DNA from: Piromyces finnis
Taxonomy: Eukaryota > Neocallimastigomycota > Neocallimastigomycetes > Neocallimastigales > Neocallimastigaceae
Assembly (NCBI GenBank): GCA_002104945.1
Contig: MCFH01000051.1
Location: 248,001-312,000 of the forward strand
DNA length: 64,000 nucleotides
Direction: 5' to 3'
Of the stretch, positions 1 to 11,791 are shown piece by piece. The notes beneath the pieces are model-generated. The model ran no database searches and had not been told where the DNA came from. It saw only the letters and a program-made list of their open reading frames with translations. Each line of letters opens with the position of its first letter. Within the stretch, counting starts at the first letter, position 1. The translations under genes and the position numbers were made by a program.

Positions 1-701
1 CGATATTTCACAACTACAATGCTAAGCCTCTTATAGTCAATTTGATCACGTGTCAACAATGAATAATAATATATTTCAAAGGTTTAATATTATCAATTCA
101 TAAGTAAGTCATCAATAAGAATAGTATTATTTATAAATTAGGATATTATTCATTAATTATAAATTATTATTATATATTATTAAAAAACAATTAGAGCATA
201 ATGAATCAAAAATTATATTGTAAATTAATAATAATTAAAGTTTGATTAAAATCTAATAATTACTTAACATATTAAAATGATTAATAATTCTTTGAAATTA
301 TTGGTTAGAATTTGAATGTCTTTATAAGTATTAAAAGTTTATTATTTATAATTATAATAAAAGATTCTATTTTTTAATTTATTATTTAATTATCTTTTTG
401 GTAGTACAATATAGAATTAAACATTTTTTTTATTATTCATTTTAAAAATGGGAAAAATCCTTAAATATCTATATTGAAATTGAAATAGGAAAGAATTATA
501 AAAGTTTTTTGTATATAAAATATTTATAATGGAGCTTTTAAAAAAAAATAATAATAATAATAATTTTATATTACTATTTTAAATAAAGAAAAAAAAGAAA
601 ATTTTACACTAATATCACCATTATATCAATAACTTTAAAAGTGAAACAAATCAAAAAAAAGTGTTAAAAATAGTTAATAAAAAGTAAAAATATTAAAAAA
701 A
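1..701. other. AT-rich intergenic/5' flank
   Basis: No gene seen. The stretch is A/T-rich with poly(A) runs and no long reading frame. The last 100-150 bases presumably carry the promoter and 5' leader of the pectate lyase gene, but no specific element can be recognised. Confidence 0.6.
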
Positions 702-1885
702 ATGAAATGTACAATATTATTAGCTGCATTGTCATTTATATCATCGTCTATTGTATATGGAAAAAATAATGCATATTATCAATGTGGAGGGTAAATATAA
801 TGGCATTCATTAGTTAATTACTATATTTTAATTGATAAAAAAATAACAAAATAAAAAAAATTATAAATACCTATTAAAATACATATTATATTATATTACA
901 TAGTGTTAATTGGAAAGGTCCAGAAGATTGTCCAACAGGTTATAATTGCAAAAAATACAATGACTTGTTTTCACAATGTGTTCCTGAAGAACCTAATAAT
1001 TTCCAAATAAAATCAAAACTTGAAGGTTTTGCTGAAGGCACTACAGGTGGATATAATGGTAAAGTTATAACAGTTACTAATCAATCTGAATTAGAAGGAG
1101 CAGTATCAGGAAAAGAACCAAAAATAATCAATGTTAATGGTATCATTAAACTTACAAAAGATATTACACTTCATTCAAATACATCACTTATTGGTGTTGG
1201 TAATAATTCCGGTTTAACTGGTGCCGGTATTTACTTCAAAAGTGAAAGTAATATTATTATTCAAAACTTAAAATTTAGTTATTGTTTAGGTTCAAGTAAA
1301 GATTGTATTGGTGCCAGAAGATCAAGCAATATTTGGATTGATCATTGTGAATTTTATAGTGATCTCAGTCACGACAAGGATTACTATGATGGTTTAATTG
1401 ATTTTAGTTATGCCTGTGAAAACATTACTATTTCATGGAATTATATACATGATCACTCAAAGGTTTCTTTAATTGGTCATAGTGATAATAATGAATCTAC
1501 TGACTTTGGTAAATTCCATATAACCTATCATCATAACTATTTCAAAAATTGTATTTCTCGTCTTCCATCTCTTCGTTTTGCCAATGCCCATATTTATAAT
1601 AATGTATATGAAAATATTGAATATATTGCTATTAACAGTCGTATGAAATCTCAGGTTTTAATAGAAAATAATATTTTCAGTAATGTTGCTATTCCAATTG
1701 CTACTAATCGTGAATCTATAGAAGAAGGTTTTGTTAATGAACGTAATAATGACTTTGGTAATAGTCAAAATAACAATTCTATTACTAAAATAGGTAGCTT
1801 TACTTCATTACCATATAAATATGAACTTACTAATGTTTCTGAAGTATATAAGCAAGTTACTCAAAATGTTGGACCAATAAATTAA
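702..1885 (+). CDS. Secreted CBM1-pectate lyase (PL1 family), two exons
   Basis: The predicted protein has 356 residues from exons 702..790 and 904..1885. Intron 791..903 is GT..AG and joins in frame as Gly-Val inside the binding module. Residues 1-20 look like a signal peptide (hydrophobic LLAALSF core, ending VYG). Residues 24-55 are a fungal-type CBM1: YYQCGG, then CPTGYNC, then LFSQC, with the usual four-cysteine pattern. Residues 70-300 match polysaccharide lyase family 1: WIDH at 174-177, DGLID near 192, and the RxPxxR motif (RLPSLR, 249-254) carrying the catalytic arginine and following a YHHNYF strand. PL1 enzymes cleave polygalacturonate by calcium-dependent beta-elimination outside the cell. 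No dockerin is present, so it is probably a free enzyme that binds cellulose through CBM1. The start was chosen because exon 1 supplies the signal peptide. The PL1 fold is common in bacteria, so horizontal acquisition is possible but not shown here. Confidence 0.93.
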
Positions 1886-4084
1886 TTTAATGAAATTAAA
1901 TAATCGAGAATAGAATTTTAAACAATTCTATTTTTCTTAAAAATGTACCATAAATTAAAAAAAATCCGGAAATAGAAAAAGATTGATATTGATTATAGAA
2001 TATTAAATAATAGCTATTATATATGAACTTAATACAGGATTATGTTATATATAGTAATATCAATATTAATTTTTATTGTAATTTAAAAACTATTAATAGT
2101 TTATATAAAAAAAATTATGAATAATATACAAAAGTTTCTTAAGTAAAATAAAACTATTTTAAATGTGTATTTTTAAAAAAGAAAAGCTATAGATTTCAAT
2201 AATGTAGTCTATTTTATAATATTATATGTTCTTAAAACTTTTGTATTGAGTGGAAAGATAAAAAACATAAAAAGAATGTATGTGTTATTCTTTTTCTTTT
2301 TTTTAATTACAGTATTAATATTTGATTATATAAAGGTATTCTACTAAATATAGAATTTTAATTCTAATCATTGCTTGGATAATAAAATCATCATCAAGGA
2401 AGAACAATTTTATTATCCTTTATTTTGGCATTCTAGTTTCTGTAATTACATTTTATTTTTTGAAACATAAAAAGTAAAATATGAATTTTTAATAAATGCA
2501 ATTATAAATTTTAATTCCTTTTTATCCATAAATCAGTTATTAAGTGATAAGTTTTTTACTCTATTGTAAAATTATTTTATACTCTTTATTGAAATACTAT
2601 AAATATATAAAATAAGGTATATTTAAAGAGTAGAAAGTTTTTTTTCCAATTATTTTAATATGTTTTTATAACATTGTTTATTTAAGCAAAAAAATAATAT
2701 ATTTTAAATTTTATATATTTTAAATAAACCTTATTAAATGCTATTTTGAGTTTTTATATTAAATTTTTTAATATATTAAAATCAAATAACGAGTTATTCC
2801 TTTAAAACGCAACCTTCAATTATTTTCTTTTGTATATCATTATATACTCTATAATATTTATTTATAGAAATCTTTCACATAATACGCATACTTTATATAT
2901 TATTATATCTAATAAAATGAACATTAAATAAATAAAAAGATAATTTTTGTTATTATTTTAAAAAACAAAATTAAAATTACATTTTTTTATTGTTATAAAA
3001 TTTTTTTTTTTTTTTTTTTGTATCTATCTATAGATGATAAAAGTATAATGGTAAAATTGAAATTAAACATTTCTAATGTCTATCAAACAATTGTTTTATA
3101 ATTAATCTAATAGATATTCATAATAAATTAGTTGATTAAAGAAATAATTACTATTAACTATAACAAAAAAAATTTTTTTATTAATTATTGCTTTACCTTA
3201 TATAACTATTAATTCAATAAACTAAAATAAACTAAAGTCATTTATTTAATTTGTACAATTTTATTTTTAAAAATTTATATATACAAGTCTAGTATTACTT
3301 TTAATACTTTGTATAATAATAAAAACTTTTACGATTATAAGAATGATAGACTAATAACCCTATTATCTTTATTTTTTATTTTAATTGTTTGATGTACTTA
3401 AAGGACAAAGTTTTTATACATTATTCTTTATAAAAAATAAATAATAATTATTAGTCATTTTCAATAACCTTATCATAATTACTGTTAAATACTGTGATAT
3501 AGCAACAAAAATTATCAATAGAGTGGATTTTAATTTTAATAAAAAAGAAGTAATAAATATATAGGTTTTAAAAACAAAAAAAATTATTATTGTTATCAAA
3601 TTTTCAATTATATATATTATATATTTACATACTTTTAATTTTTTTTTTTTTATCTTTATTAACATTAAAATATGAATGCACCTTTTACAAATATTGAATT
3701 TTTACTCTTTTTTTTTATTATGTTTTAAATTTTCAAATTGTGATATTAAACTGTTTACCAAAAAAATCTAGATTTTTTATTTTAAATAATACTCTAATCT
3801 TTTGATAATATATTATTAATTAATCTATAAATTAATTTTTTAAAATTGAAATTAAAAAATGTTAATTACTTCTTATATAAATAAATAAAATAATAATAAT
3901 TATAATAATAAAAAAAAAAACTAATATAAAAATATAAATAATAAAAAAAAAATGGTAATGTTATTTTTAATTTAATTGTATAATAAATTTAATAAAAAAT
4001 TACTTTATTAATAATTTATAGTAGTTATTACTATTATTATATTTACAAGTATTGTTTTTTAATTTCATTTCTTTAAATTGATAG
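1886..4084. other. AT-rich intergenic region
   Basis: About 2.2 kb of A/T-rich DNA with poly(T) near 3000 and no convincing coding segment. A minus-strand frame at 3414..3665 is low-complexity Ile/Leu/Lys from AT bias and is not called. The region just before 4085 must contain the start exon of the ankyrin gene. An ATG directly followed by GTAATG lies at 3952. Confidence 0.6.
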
Positions 4085-5917
4085 ATTGATAATATAAATG
4101 TAAATATTATTTCTTTAATAGAAAATAATGAAATTGACAAATTGAATTTATTCATTAAAGATAATATTGATGAAATTTGTTTTGATAAAGATTTATATAG
4201 ACTTTCAATATCCGACAAAAATTTTTGTGAAGTAATAAAAGTTTTAAGTGACAATGATACCAGGAAAAGGGAAATAATTATCAATGACATTTTTCATTTA
4301 TTTGAAGAAGAAGAAGATGATGAAGAAATAGAATTTGGAATAGAATCTGAAGTAAAAAAAGATAATATTGAAACTATTAATGAAAAGAAGAACACATTCA
4401 TTAATAAAATAAAAAGTGGTGAATTAAGTATTGAAGGTATTGATGACTTTTTCATAAACAATTTAAATAGTGTTGAAGAAATTAAAGCTAAAATAACAAA
4501 AGGGATAAATGAGAATGATATTGAAGGAATAAAAAGTTATGTTATTAGTAATAAAATATTAATTTCTTATATTAACACAAAAATTTTTGACACATTAATA
4601 TATGCCATTGAAAATGAAGCTTCAATTGAAACAATTGATTATATTGCATCTTTATATAGCAACCTAAACTTTTTTGTTAATGATAATAGCCCACTTAAAT
4701 GTGCAATAACTAATGAAGATATTTCTTTAATTAAAGTTTTGGTTAAATACAATGCAGATGTTAATATGAAAGATGAAAGCTATGTAAATGAAAAACCTTT
4801 GATTTATGCCATTAATGTAGGTAATAATGATGTTATAAAATATTTAATAGAACAAGGCGCAGAAGTTAATGTTCAAAATGGTTATGGTGAAATACCATTA
4901 TTGACAGCTATTCGTAACAGAAATGATGAAATTGTAAAATACTTAATTGATCACGGAGCTGATGTTAATTTAAGTAACAGAAAAAATTTATCTGCATTAA
5001 CGACAGCTATTCAATTTGGTAATGAAAATATTGTGAAATGTTTAGTTGATTATGGTGTTGATGTCAATATTTTAACTGGAAATGGTATTACCCCTCTGAC
5101 CATTGCCATTAAAAATGATAATGAATTTGTTGTAAAATATATTATTGACCACGGAGCGGATGTCAATAAAAAAAATGGTACTAACAATACCCCTTTAACT
5201 CTTGCAATTGAGAAAGATAATGAAAATGTTGTTAAATATTTAATTGATCATGGCGCAGACGTTAATATGCAAGGTGAAATTATTCATCAAGAAGATGATA
5301 ATATAAATAGAAATATTATTTATGCTTCATTAATTAGTGGTATTGTATATACACCATTAGAACTTGCTATTGAAAAAGGAAATGTTGAAATAGTAAAGTA
5401 TTTACTTTGTCATGGTGCTGAAACCAACACAAGAAATGTAAACTCATTTACACCACTTAATTTAGCAATAATCTATAATAATGTTGATATAGCAATAGAA
5501 ATAATTAAAAATGGTGCCAATGTAAATATGAAGAGTAAAAGTTGGGATGATACACCATTAATTTTATCTCTTAAAAAGGGAAATGATGCCATAGCAAAAT
5601 GTTTAGTTGAAAATGACGCTGATCTTAATATAAAAGATGATACTACAGCATTAGCAGCTGCTATCAAATATAATAAAGAAAATATTGTCAAGCTTATTAT
5701 AGAACATGGGGCAGATATCAACTTGAAAGGAAGAAATGGTTATACTCCACTTATTACATCAATTCTTTTTGAAAGAGAAGCCATAGTTAACTATTTAATA
5801 GAAAAAGGTGCTGATATAAATTTAAAGGATGATAATGATAATAGTCCATTAAGAAATGCTATTATTGTTGGAAATGAAAATATTGAGAAACTTTTAAGAA
5901 ATAAAGGAGCAATCTAA
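4085..5917 (+). CDS. Ankyrin-repeat protein (5' exon unresolved)
   Basis: A continuous frame of 610 codons opens just after a TAG at 4082-4084 and ends with TAA at 5915-5917. It has no in-frame ATG before about residue 230, so the real start lies in an upstream exon. The TAG can serve as a splice acceptor, and ATG 3952-3954 followed by GTAATG could be a minimal first exon. The first ~170 residues are acidic and Asn/Ile-rich, resembling degenerate ankyrin helices. From about 4690 to the end there are 12 recognisable ankyrin repeats spaced 31-36 residues (typical cores PLxxAI, IVKYLIDHGADVN). One repeat carries a longer insert near 5270-5340. Ankyrin arrays mediate protein-protein binding; no enzymatic domain, signal peptide or membrane segment is visible. 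Function unknown. Confidence 0.85.
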   Translation: MDNINVNIISLIENNEIDKLNLFIKDNIDEICFDKDLYRLSISDKNFCEVIKVLSDNDTRKREIIINDIFHLFEEEEDDEEIEFGIESEVKKDNIETINEKKNTFINKIKSGELSIEGIDDFFINNLNSVEEIKAKITKGINENDIEGIKSYVISNKILISYINTKIFDTLIYAIENEASIETIDYIASLYSNLNFFVNDNSPLKCAITNEDISLIKVLVKYNADVNMKDESYVNEKPLIYAINVGNNDVIKYLIEQGAEVNVQNGYGEIPLLTAIRNRNDEIVKYLIDHGADVNLSNRKNLSALTTAIQFGNENIVKCLVDYGVDVNILTGNGITPLTIAIKNDNEFVVKYIIDHGADVNKKNGTNNTPLTLAIEKDNENVVKYLIDHGADVNMQGEIIHQEDDNINRNIIYASLISGIVYTPLELAIEKGNVEIVKYLLCHGAETNTRNVNSFTPLNLAIIYNNVDIAIEIIKNGANVNMKSKSWDDTPLILSLKKGNDAIAKCLVENDADLNIKDDTTALAAAIKYNKENIVKLIIEHGADINLKGRNGYTPLITSILFEREAIVNYLIEKGADINLKDDNDNSPLRNAIIVGNENIEKLLRNKGAI

Positions 5918-6973
5918 TACCTTTTTTTTTTTTTTTCATTTCATAATTATATATAAAATATTGAGAAACCTAATTTTTTTTTTTTTTTTTAAAATAGGTA
6001 CTCTTTTATTATTTTCTAAAATTTCTAATCAATATTTAATGATAATAAATACTATTACAATGTATATTAATAAAAAAAAGAAAGTTATTATTATCTAAAA
6101 TAATATAATATATATAAAATAAAATTTATAGGATAAAGATTAATTTATGAAATTTATAGTTTTTTTTTATATTTTGCTAATATAAAATATAAAAATTGAA
6201 TCTCATGGTTAATTGAAAAGTAGGTATAAATGCTAAAAATCCCAAAGTTAATTTTAACATAAAATGAAAAGAATAACTAAAAAAATTAAATAAAAATACC
6301 GCCAAAATGAATATAATAAAAATAATAAACAAAAATAAAAATTAATGTAATTATTTACAAAAGATAAAACTCATATGTTTTGTGTATTTATGTAAATTTT
6401 TTCTTTTTTTGAAATTTTTTTTTTTTTGCCTCATTAAGTAATGTTAAATTGATTATTATTACAGTTTGACTTACTATGATCAATTTCTCAATTTTCTACT
6501 TTGACCAACTTTTTATTATTTCACTTTAATTATATAATAATTAAGTAATACTACATTTAGTGACATCTACAAAATATAAAATCTACAAAATATAAAATGC
6601 ATTATATTATTATTATCCACTAGATCATACCTATAATTCTAAATATATAACAATTTTAATATGAACTTTATTTCTAACAAAATAAATAAAATTTATTAAT
6701 AATTAAAGTTTATATAAATTAATCTATTAAAAAATGTTCTGTAATTTACTTGATACATATAATTATAATTGATAGAGTTATGAATCAATATTACTATTTA
6801 AAATTTAAAAAGTATAAATGAATTAGAAATAAAAGGGCAAATGTATTCTAATATTCTAGAAAAAAAAAAAAAACTTTTTAATTAAATATATATTATTAAT
6901 GATGTATAGAGTAAATATAGTTGAGTTTAAATAATAACAACGTTTGTAAGGTGTAAATTATATGATCTATACA

Positions 6974-6975
<2 letters not shown>
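5918..6975. other. AT-rich intergenic region
   Basis: No gene seen. It contains poly(T) runs just downstream of the ankyrin gene and short direct repeats (ctacaaaatataaaat doubled near 6565-6600). It ends at the poly(T) tract that is the 3' poly(A) tail of the minus-strand LINE. Confidence 0.6.
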
Positions 6976-7015
<40 letters not shown>

Positions 7016-7252
7016 GGCATCAAATATTTTAAACTTTATTATTAATTTAATTAAAATTATAATACATGTAATAAAAAATTAAAAAATAAAAATAAAAATA
7101 AAAAAAATATGTTTAAATAAACACAAATGAATAAAAATTGGGTATAATGTATTCTAGTAATTTTAATTAAAGTAAGAAAGCCACTATCATACTAAAGTAT
7201 AATAATTGTATTTGACTTCCAATGGGACACCGAGCCAAAGATCAAAATTTTG

Positions 7253-10200
7253 TCATGGAACAAAATTATGATCTCCATTGGTTGCGCTGGCCCTCCTGGC
7301 CTGTCTTACTGTTTCTTCAGCATTGACGCTCTTGGATGTTGCTTCAAACCTTTTGAACATTGACCATTGCTGGCCAATAGCAAAAGGCATGATTTTGGTT
7401 AGAAGTTCCGCGGTTACCGTCAAGAATGGTGTTCCTTCGTTAGTATCAGATTGAATCTGACGCTTACAAAGTTCTTTCCATTCCCTTGAATTGTAATTAA
7501 TATTGTTAAAACTTCTTCCCCCAAGAAGGAATTTAAATATTTTACTGCACACACTAGAATAATCATACACATTAATATTCACCGGATTATTAGAACTATT
7601 ACTATCATTAACTAAATTACTATCTAAATTAGAATTATTATCTTCACTATTGCTATCATTACTAATATTATTATTTCTATTATTGTTATTATTACTATTG
7701 TTACTATTACTATTGTTACTATTACTATTGTTATTACTACTATTGTTACTATTACTATTAATGTTATTGCTATCTCTACTGATATTATCAATTTCATTAT
7801 TATTGATAGGACTATTGGAATTACGTTGACTGAAAAAATTTAATAGCTGGACTATGGAATCATAATGTTTAATACGGATATCTCTAAATGTTGGACAATC
7901 TAATAACCAATGTTTAATACTTTGATCTTCACACTTGCAACATGGACAGTAGTTAGGACAAACTGGATCAACAAATTTGGCAGCTTTGGCAACTCTAGCA
8001 TCCAACTTGTATCCGCTTCTTGCTTTCAATAACCAGTAGAAGCCATAGGCAAACTCTGGGTACTCATAACATAATTTAATAAAATCTTTAGTTTCAATAA
8101 ATTTATTATCATCATAATATTGCGCTTTGATTGAATTCCCTTTGAGATCTTTCCAATAAAAGTTTTTAACTGCTTTAACAACTCCATGTTTCTTTAGTTT
8201 TTTATCAAGTGTCCTACTTGATTTGCACCACGTGTATTTTCTAAATTTAGGAATGTAATTGACAAGGTGTGAGATAATACAATTTGAGTTTTTCCATTTG
8301 TTAAAACATCTAACCTGAGCTAACGCACATTTGGCTGACAATGGAGGAATATTCAAATCTTTTGAGATAGAGTATAAAGATATAAACGATACAGCTTTAT
8401 GAACTCCGGCAACCCATCGTATTCCTTTGTTAACATGCTTCTGAGCAATCCTAGACCTAGCTTTGTTGGATCCAAGTAATGGTGCAAAGTATGAAACTCT
8501 GCTAATCACTTGTGAGTTAAGTACTAGTTTTTTGAAAGGAATAGGAATATTAGGATTTCTTAAGAATTTACTGACTGAGAAAAGCCCTTTCAAAACCTTG
8601 TTATTAAGAGCTTTAATTACTGGTTTAAGGGACAGATTCTTATCAAATGGAACACCAAGATAAGTATAGCAATCAGTAGTTGGAATGGGTTGTCCTGCTA
8701 AGTAAAATGTTGGATCTCTCTTGTTCTGATTTTCTATTGATTCAGGACGAATCACCATCGTTGAACATTTCTGGATACCAAATTCCATTTCATTATACAA
8801 TGCCCATTCATTAACTCTTCTAAGCATCTTTTTTAAGCATCCTCTTGTTGGAGCACAAATAACTATATCATCTGCAAAAAGTCCACCACAGCATCGAGTG
8901 TCACCTAAACTGACTCCTAGATCTTCGCACTCTCTAAATATATCATTAATAAAGAGATTAAAGAGAATAGGAGAAAGAGGGCAACCTTGACGGACTCCTT
9001 TCTTCACATCAAAAGATTTCGAGAATTGTCCATCTAATTTGACATTAGCCTTAGATGTTAAATATAAATTTTTGATAAATTGTAGACTCTTACCTCGGAT
9101 TCCTAAACAATCTAATTTATGGAGAATATTACCGATTGGGACTGAATCGTATGCTTTCCTGAGATCTAAAAAGGCCAAATATGTCTCTTTATTATCTAAT
9201 TGACGTCTACGGCATATTTCTTGGATTGAAATGAAAAGACTAATACTTTCTTCCTTTTTTCGAAAACCAAATTGTTCAGGTCTAATGAAATTATTCTTTA
9301 AACCATATTCTGAGATTCTAGTGGTGACAATTTTGGAAATCAACTTAATACCATTATTGATAAGTGATATACCTCGATAGTTATCACAATCTGTCAAATC
9401 TCCCTTCTTAGGAATAGAAACAATACTGGATTCATTCCATGAGTTGGGGAAATCTCCATCCCAAATACGGTTGAATAATTTAAGAATAAAATTTAAACCA
9501 TGAGCATCATTATCTGAAGTAGTATTACCGGAAGAATTATTATCTGTAGCATTATTAGAATCATTACTTGATGGAACTAATGCTTTGTAAAATTCAATTG
9601 GAATACCATCCGGACCTGATGCTTTATAATTTGGAGTAGTGAGGATAGCTGACTTGACTTCATCAATACTAATATCTTGGTTGATATCCCACTCATCAAG
9701 CATAGGAAGTGAAAAACGTTTATTCGTTGGTTCTTCATACCAATGCTCCAAATCAAGACTTACACCACTTGGGTCTGATGCAAGATTTTCGAAATGATCA
9801 TGCCACACATCTAGTTGTTCTTCCGTAGCAACAACTAATTCTCCATTTTTATTTTTAATTGGTTGAGCAATAAAGAAAGAATCTTTTCCAATTTTTGCAG
9901 TTTTCTTGATCCATTTCCAGGCCTTCTTAGGATTATGACTCTTCATATACTCACATCCTGTTTTAATCCAATGAAGATATTCTTGCTTCCTAAATTCATT
10001 ACATCTTTTGTGGATGTAATCAATGAGCTTACGGTAGATTTTAATTCTTTTAATAAATTCATCTATATCATAAATTCTTTCTTTTTTAAATCTCTTATAC
10101 AACTTCATTTTGATTTTTTGAAGATTAAAAATTTGTTGTGAAATATGAAATGAAGACTTTATAACATTATTTGCTGAGGTAATACTGAGCTCGTCTGCAA

Positions 10201-11791
10201 TTGAAAAAGCAGTTGAAGTAAACTCTTTGGAAAGTTCATCTGTAGAAACATTAGGATCGTTGGATTTTGCTGAAAGTATTTGGAATTTATTATGACTGAG
10301 AATAGATTCCTTTTCCTCAATACATTTTAATCTATTCCATTTCAGAATTTTCTTAGGAACATTAAAGTCATTAGAAAAATCTTCCATAGGAATAATTTTA
10401 CCATTAATAAGAAGTGGCTTATGGTCTGATACAGGATAAAAATTATTTATAAATGATCCTGAGTGAATAAGATCTTTCACCTTCGAATTGATAAGAGCAT
10501 GGTCAATGTCGGAAGATTGATCACCTCGAGTCCAAGAGATAGTAGACCCTCTAAGCGGAAGAATTTCCCAATCTCCTAATCCATTAGTTGATAACCAGTT
10601 GGATAATTTTACTTTAGACATATTAAAATCACCAACAAGAATCGATGGATGGGATGAATGAGTTTGTAACCACAAGCGAACTTCTAACTTTGCATGATCA
10701 ACATAGATGTTGTGATGACTATGAGGCATATAAACATTACCAATCGAGCATTTGAATCTATTCCAGAGACTAAAAATATAAATAGAAATAATATACTTTC
10801 CAGAGAAGTTTTCAAGCGAGGCTTGACATGAATTGTGAAAACCTAAATATAAACCTCTCATTCCCGGAACTGATTCGTCAGCTTTCTTGAAAAAGTGTCT
10901 ATAGTTTCGCAAAGTAACACGACAAGGATAATCTGTATTCGAACCAGAACCATTACCAGTTTCTTGAAAACATAAGAATAATGGTTTGAAAATAGCTGTG
11001 AAATAGCTAATACTATCTCTCTTTTCGTGATTCCACCCATTGGTGTTCCAACTAAGACAAAAAGAAAAGTTATCAGGCTTGTTGGATGAGGAAGAATCGT
11101 TGCTATTATTATTATTATTAAAGTCATCGTTATTAATGGATGATGCATCAGAGGAATAAGTAGAACTATTACTAGATGGCTGTGAAACTGAAGAACTATC
11201 AACTATTGAACTGTTATCAGAGTTGATAGAGCTATTAGAATTAATTGTTGAATGTTGAGATTGAAATTGTGTTTGCTGTAGATCTGGAATATTTTCATGA
11301 TTGGAAACTTGTTGAAGATCTTGTTGAAGATCTAGTTGAAGATCGGATTGTTGATGAGATTGTTGAACTGATTGTTGAAATGATTGTTGAATAGAATGTT
11401 GATGTTTATTAGAAACTAAAATTTTACGTTTGAGAGTGGAAAAAGTGTATTTGTGATTCCTTCTACTACGAGCTGAAAAGGAAATTGAGGTAACTCTAGC
11501 ATCCAACTTGTATCCGCTTCTTGCTTTCAATAGCCAGTAGAAGCCATAGGCAAACTCTGGGTACTCATAACATAATTTAATGAAATCTTTAGTTTCAATA
11601 AATTTATTATCATCATAATATTGCGCTTTGATTGAATTCCCTTTGAGATCTTTCCAATAAAAGTTTTTAACTGCTTTAACAACTCCATGTTTCTTTAGTT
11701 TTTTATCAAGTGTCCTACTTGATTTGCACCACGTGTATTTTCTAAATTTAGGAATGTAATTGACAAGGTAATACAATTTGAGTTTTTCCAT
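7253..11791 (-). CDS. LINE ORF2-like polyprotein: endonuclease, reverse transcriptase, zinc knuckle
   Basis: 1512 residues without a stop. Residues 1-100 duplicate residues 1176-1267 and come from the fused LINE fragment. Residues 130-240 are Gln- then Ser/Asn-rich. Residues 242-465 form an endonuclease/exonuclease/phosphatase domain of the AP type: SWNTNGW near 247, QETGNG 276, GDFN 387-390, SDIDHAL 427, SDHKPL 455-460. Residues 785-1050 are a reverse transcriptase: SIPKKGD, FGFRKKEES, motif A FLDLRKAYDS (874-883), GVRQGCPLSP (932-941), FADD (972-975) and YLGVPF. A zinc-binding CCxC..H....C segment follows at 1283-1299 (zf-RVT-like), then an Asn/Ser-rich linker and a conserved tail. LINE enzymes nick target DNA and reverse-transcribe their own RNA there. 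All catalytic motifs I can recognise are intact, so the enzyme may be functional, but the native N terminus is uncertain because of the chimeric 5' end. Confidence 0.93.
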   Translation of the reverse strand: MEKLKLYYLVNYIPKFRKYTWCKSSRTLDKKLKKHGVVKAVKNFYWKDLKGNSIKAQYYDDNKFIETKDFIKLCYEYPEFAYGFYWLLKARSGYKLDARVTSISFSARSRRNHKYTFSTLKRKILVSNKHQHSIQQSFQQSVQQSHQQSDLQLDLQQDLQQVSNHENIPDLQQTQFQSQHSTINSNSSINSDNSSIVDSSSVSQPSSNSSTYSSDASSINNDDFNNNNNSNDSSSSNKPDNFSFCLSWNTNGWNHEKRDSISYFTAIFKPLFLCFQETGNGSGSNTDYPCRVTLRNYRHFFKKADESVPGMRGLYLGFHNSCQASLENFSGKYIISIYIFSLWNRFKCSIGNVYMPHSHHNIYVDHAKLEVRLWLQTHSSHPSILVGDFNMSKVKLSNWLSTNGLGDWEILPLRGSTISWTRGDQSSDIDHALINSKVKDLIHSGSFINNFYPVSDHKPLLINGKIIPMEDFSNDFNVPKKILKWNRLKCIEEKESILSHNKFQILSAKSNDPNVSTDELSKEFTSTAFSIADELSITSANNVIKSSFHISQQIFNLQKIKMKLYKRFKKERIYDIDEFIKRIKIYRKLIDYIHKRCNEFRKQEYLHWIKTGCEYMKSHNPKKAWKWIKKTAKIGKDSFFIAQPIKNKNGELVVATEEQLDVWHDHFENLASDPSGVSLDLEHWYEEPTNKRFSLPMLDEWDINQDISIDEVKSAILTTPNYKASGPDGIPIEFYKALVPSSNDSNNATDNNSSGNTTSDNDAHGLNFILKLFNRIWDGDFPNSWNESSIVSIPKKGDLTDCDNYRGISLINNGIKLISKIVTTRISEYGLKNNFIRPEQFGFRKKEESISLFISIQEICRRRQLDNKETYLAFLDLRKAYDSVPIGNILHKLDCLGIRGKSLQFIKNLYLTSKANVKLDGQFSKSFDVKKGVRQGCPLSPILFNLFINDIFRECEDLGVSLGDTRCCGGLFADDIVICAPTRGCLKKMLRRVNEWALYNEMEFGIQKCSTMVIRPESIENQNKRDPTFYLAGQPIPTTDCYTYLGVPFDKNLSLKPVIKALNNKVLKGLFSVSKFLRNPNIPIPFKKLVLNSQVISRVSYFAPLLGSNKARSRIAQKHVNKGIRWVAGVHKAVSFISLYSISKDLNIPPLSAKCALAQVRCFNKWKNSNCIISHLVNYIPKFRKYTWCKSSRTLDKKLKKHGVVKAVKNFYWKDLKGNSIKAQYYDDNKFIETKDFIKLCYEYPEFAYGFYWLLKARSGYKLDARVAKAAKFVDPVCPNYCPCCKCEDQSIKHWLLDCPTFRDIRIKHYDSIVQLLNFFSQRNSNSPINNNEIDNISRDSNNINSNSNNSSNNNSNSNNSNSNNSNNNNNRNNNISNDSNSEDNNSNLDSNLVNDSNSSNNPVNINVYDYSSVCSKIFKFLLGGRSFNNINYNSREWKELCKRQIQSDTNEGTPFLTVTAELLTKIMPFAIGQQWSMFKRFEATSKSVNAEETVRQARRASATNGDHNFVP

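Noticed and set aside
3414-4290. Minus-strand ORFs at 3414-3665 and 4000-4290
   Set aside because: Low-complexity Ile/Leu/Lys/Asn frames; the second overlaps the ankyrin gene antisense.
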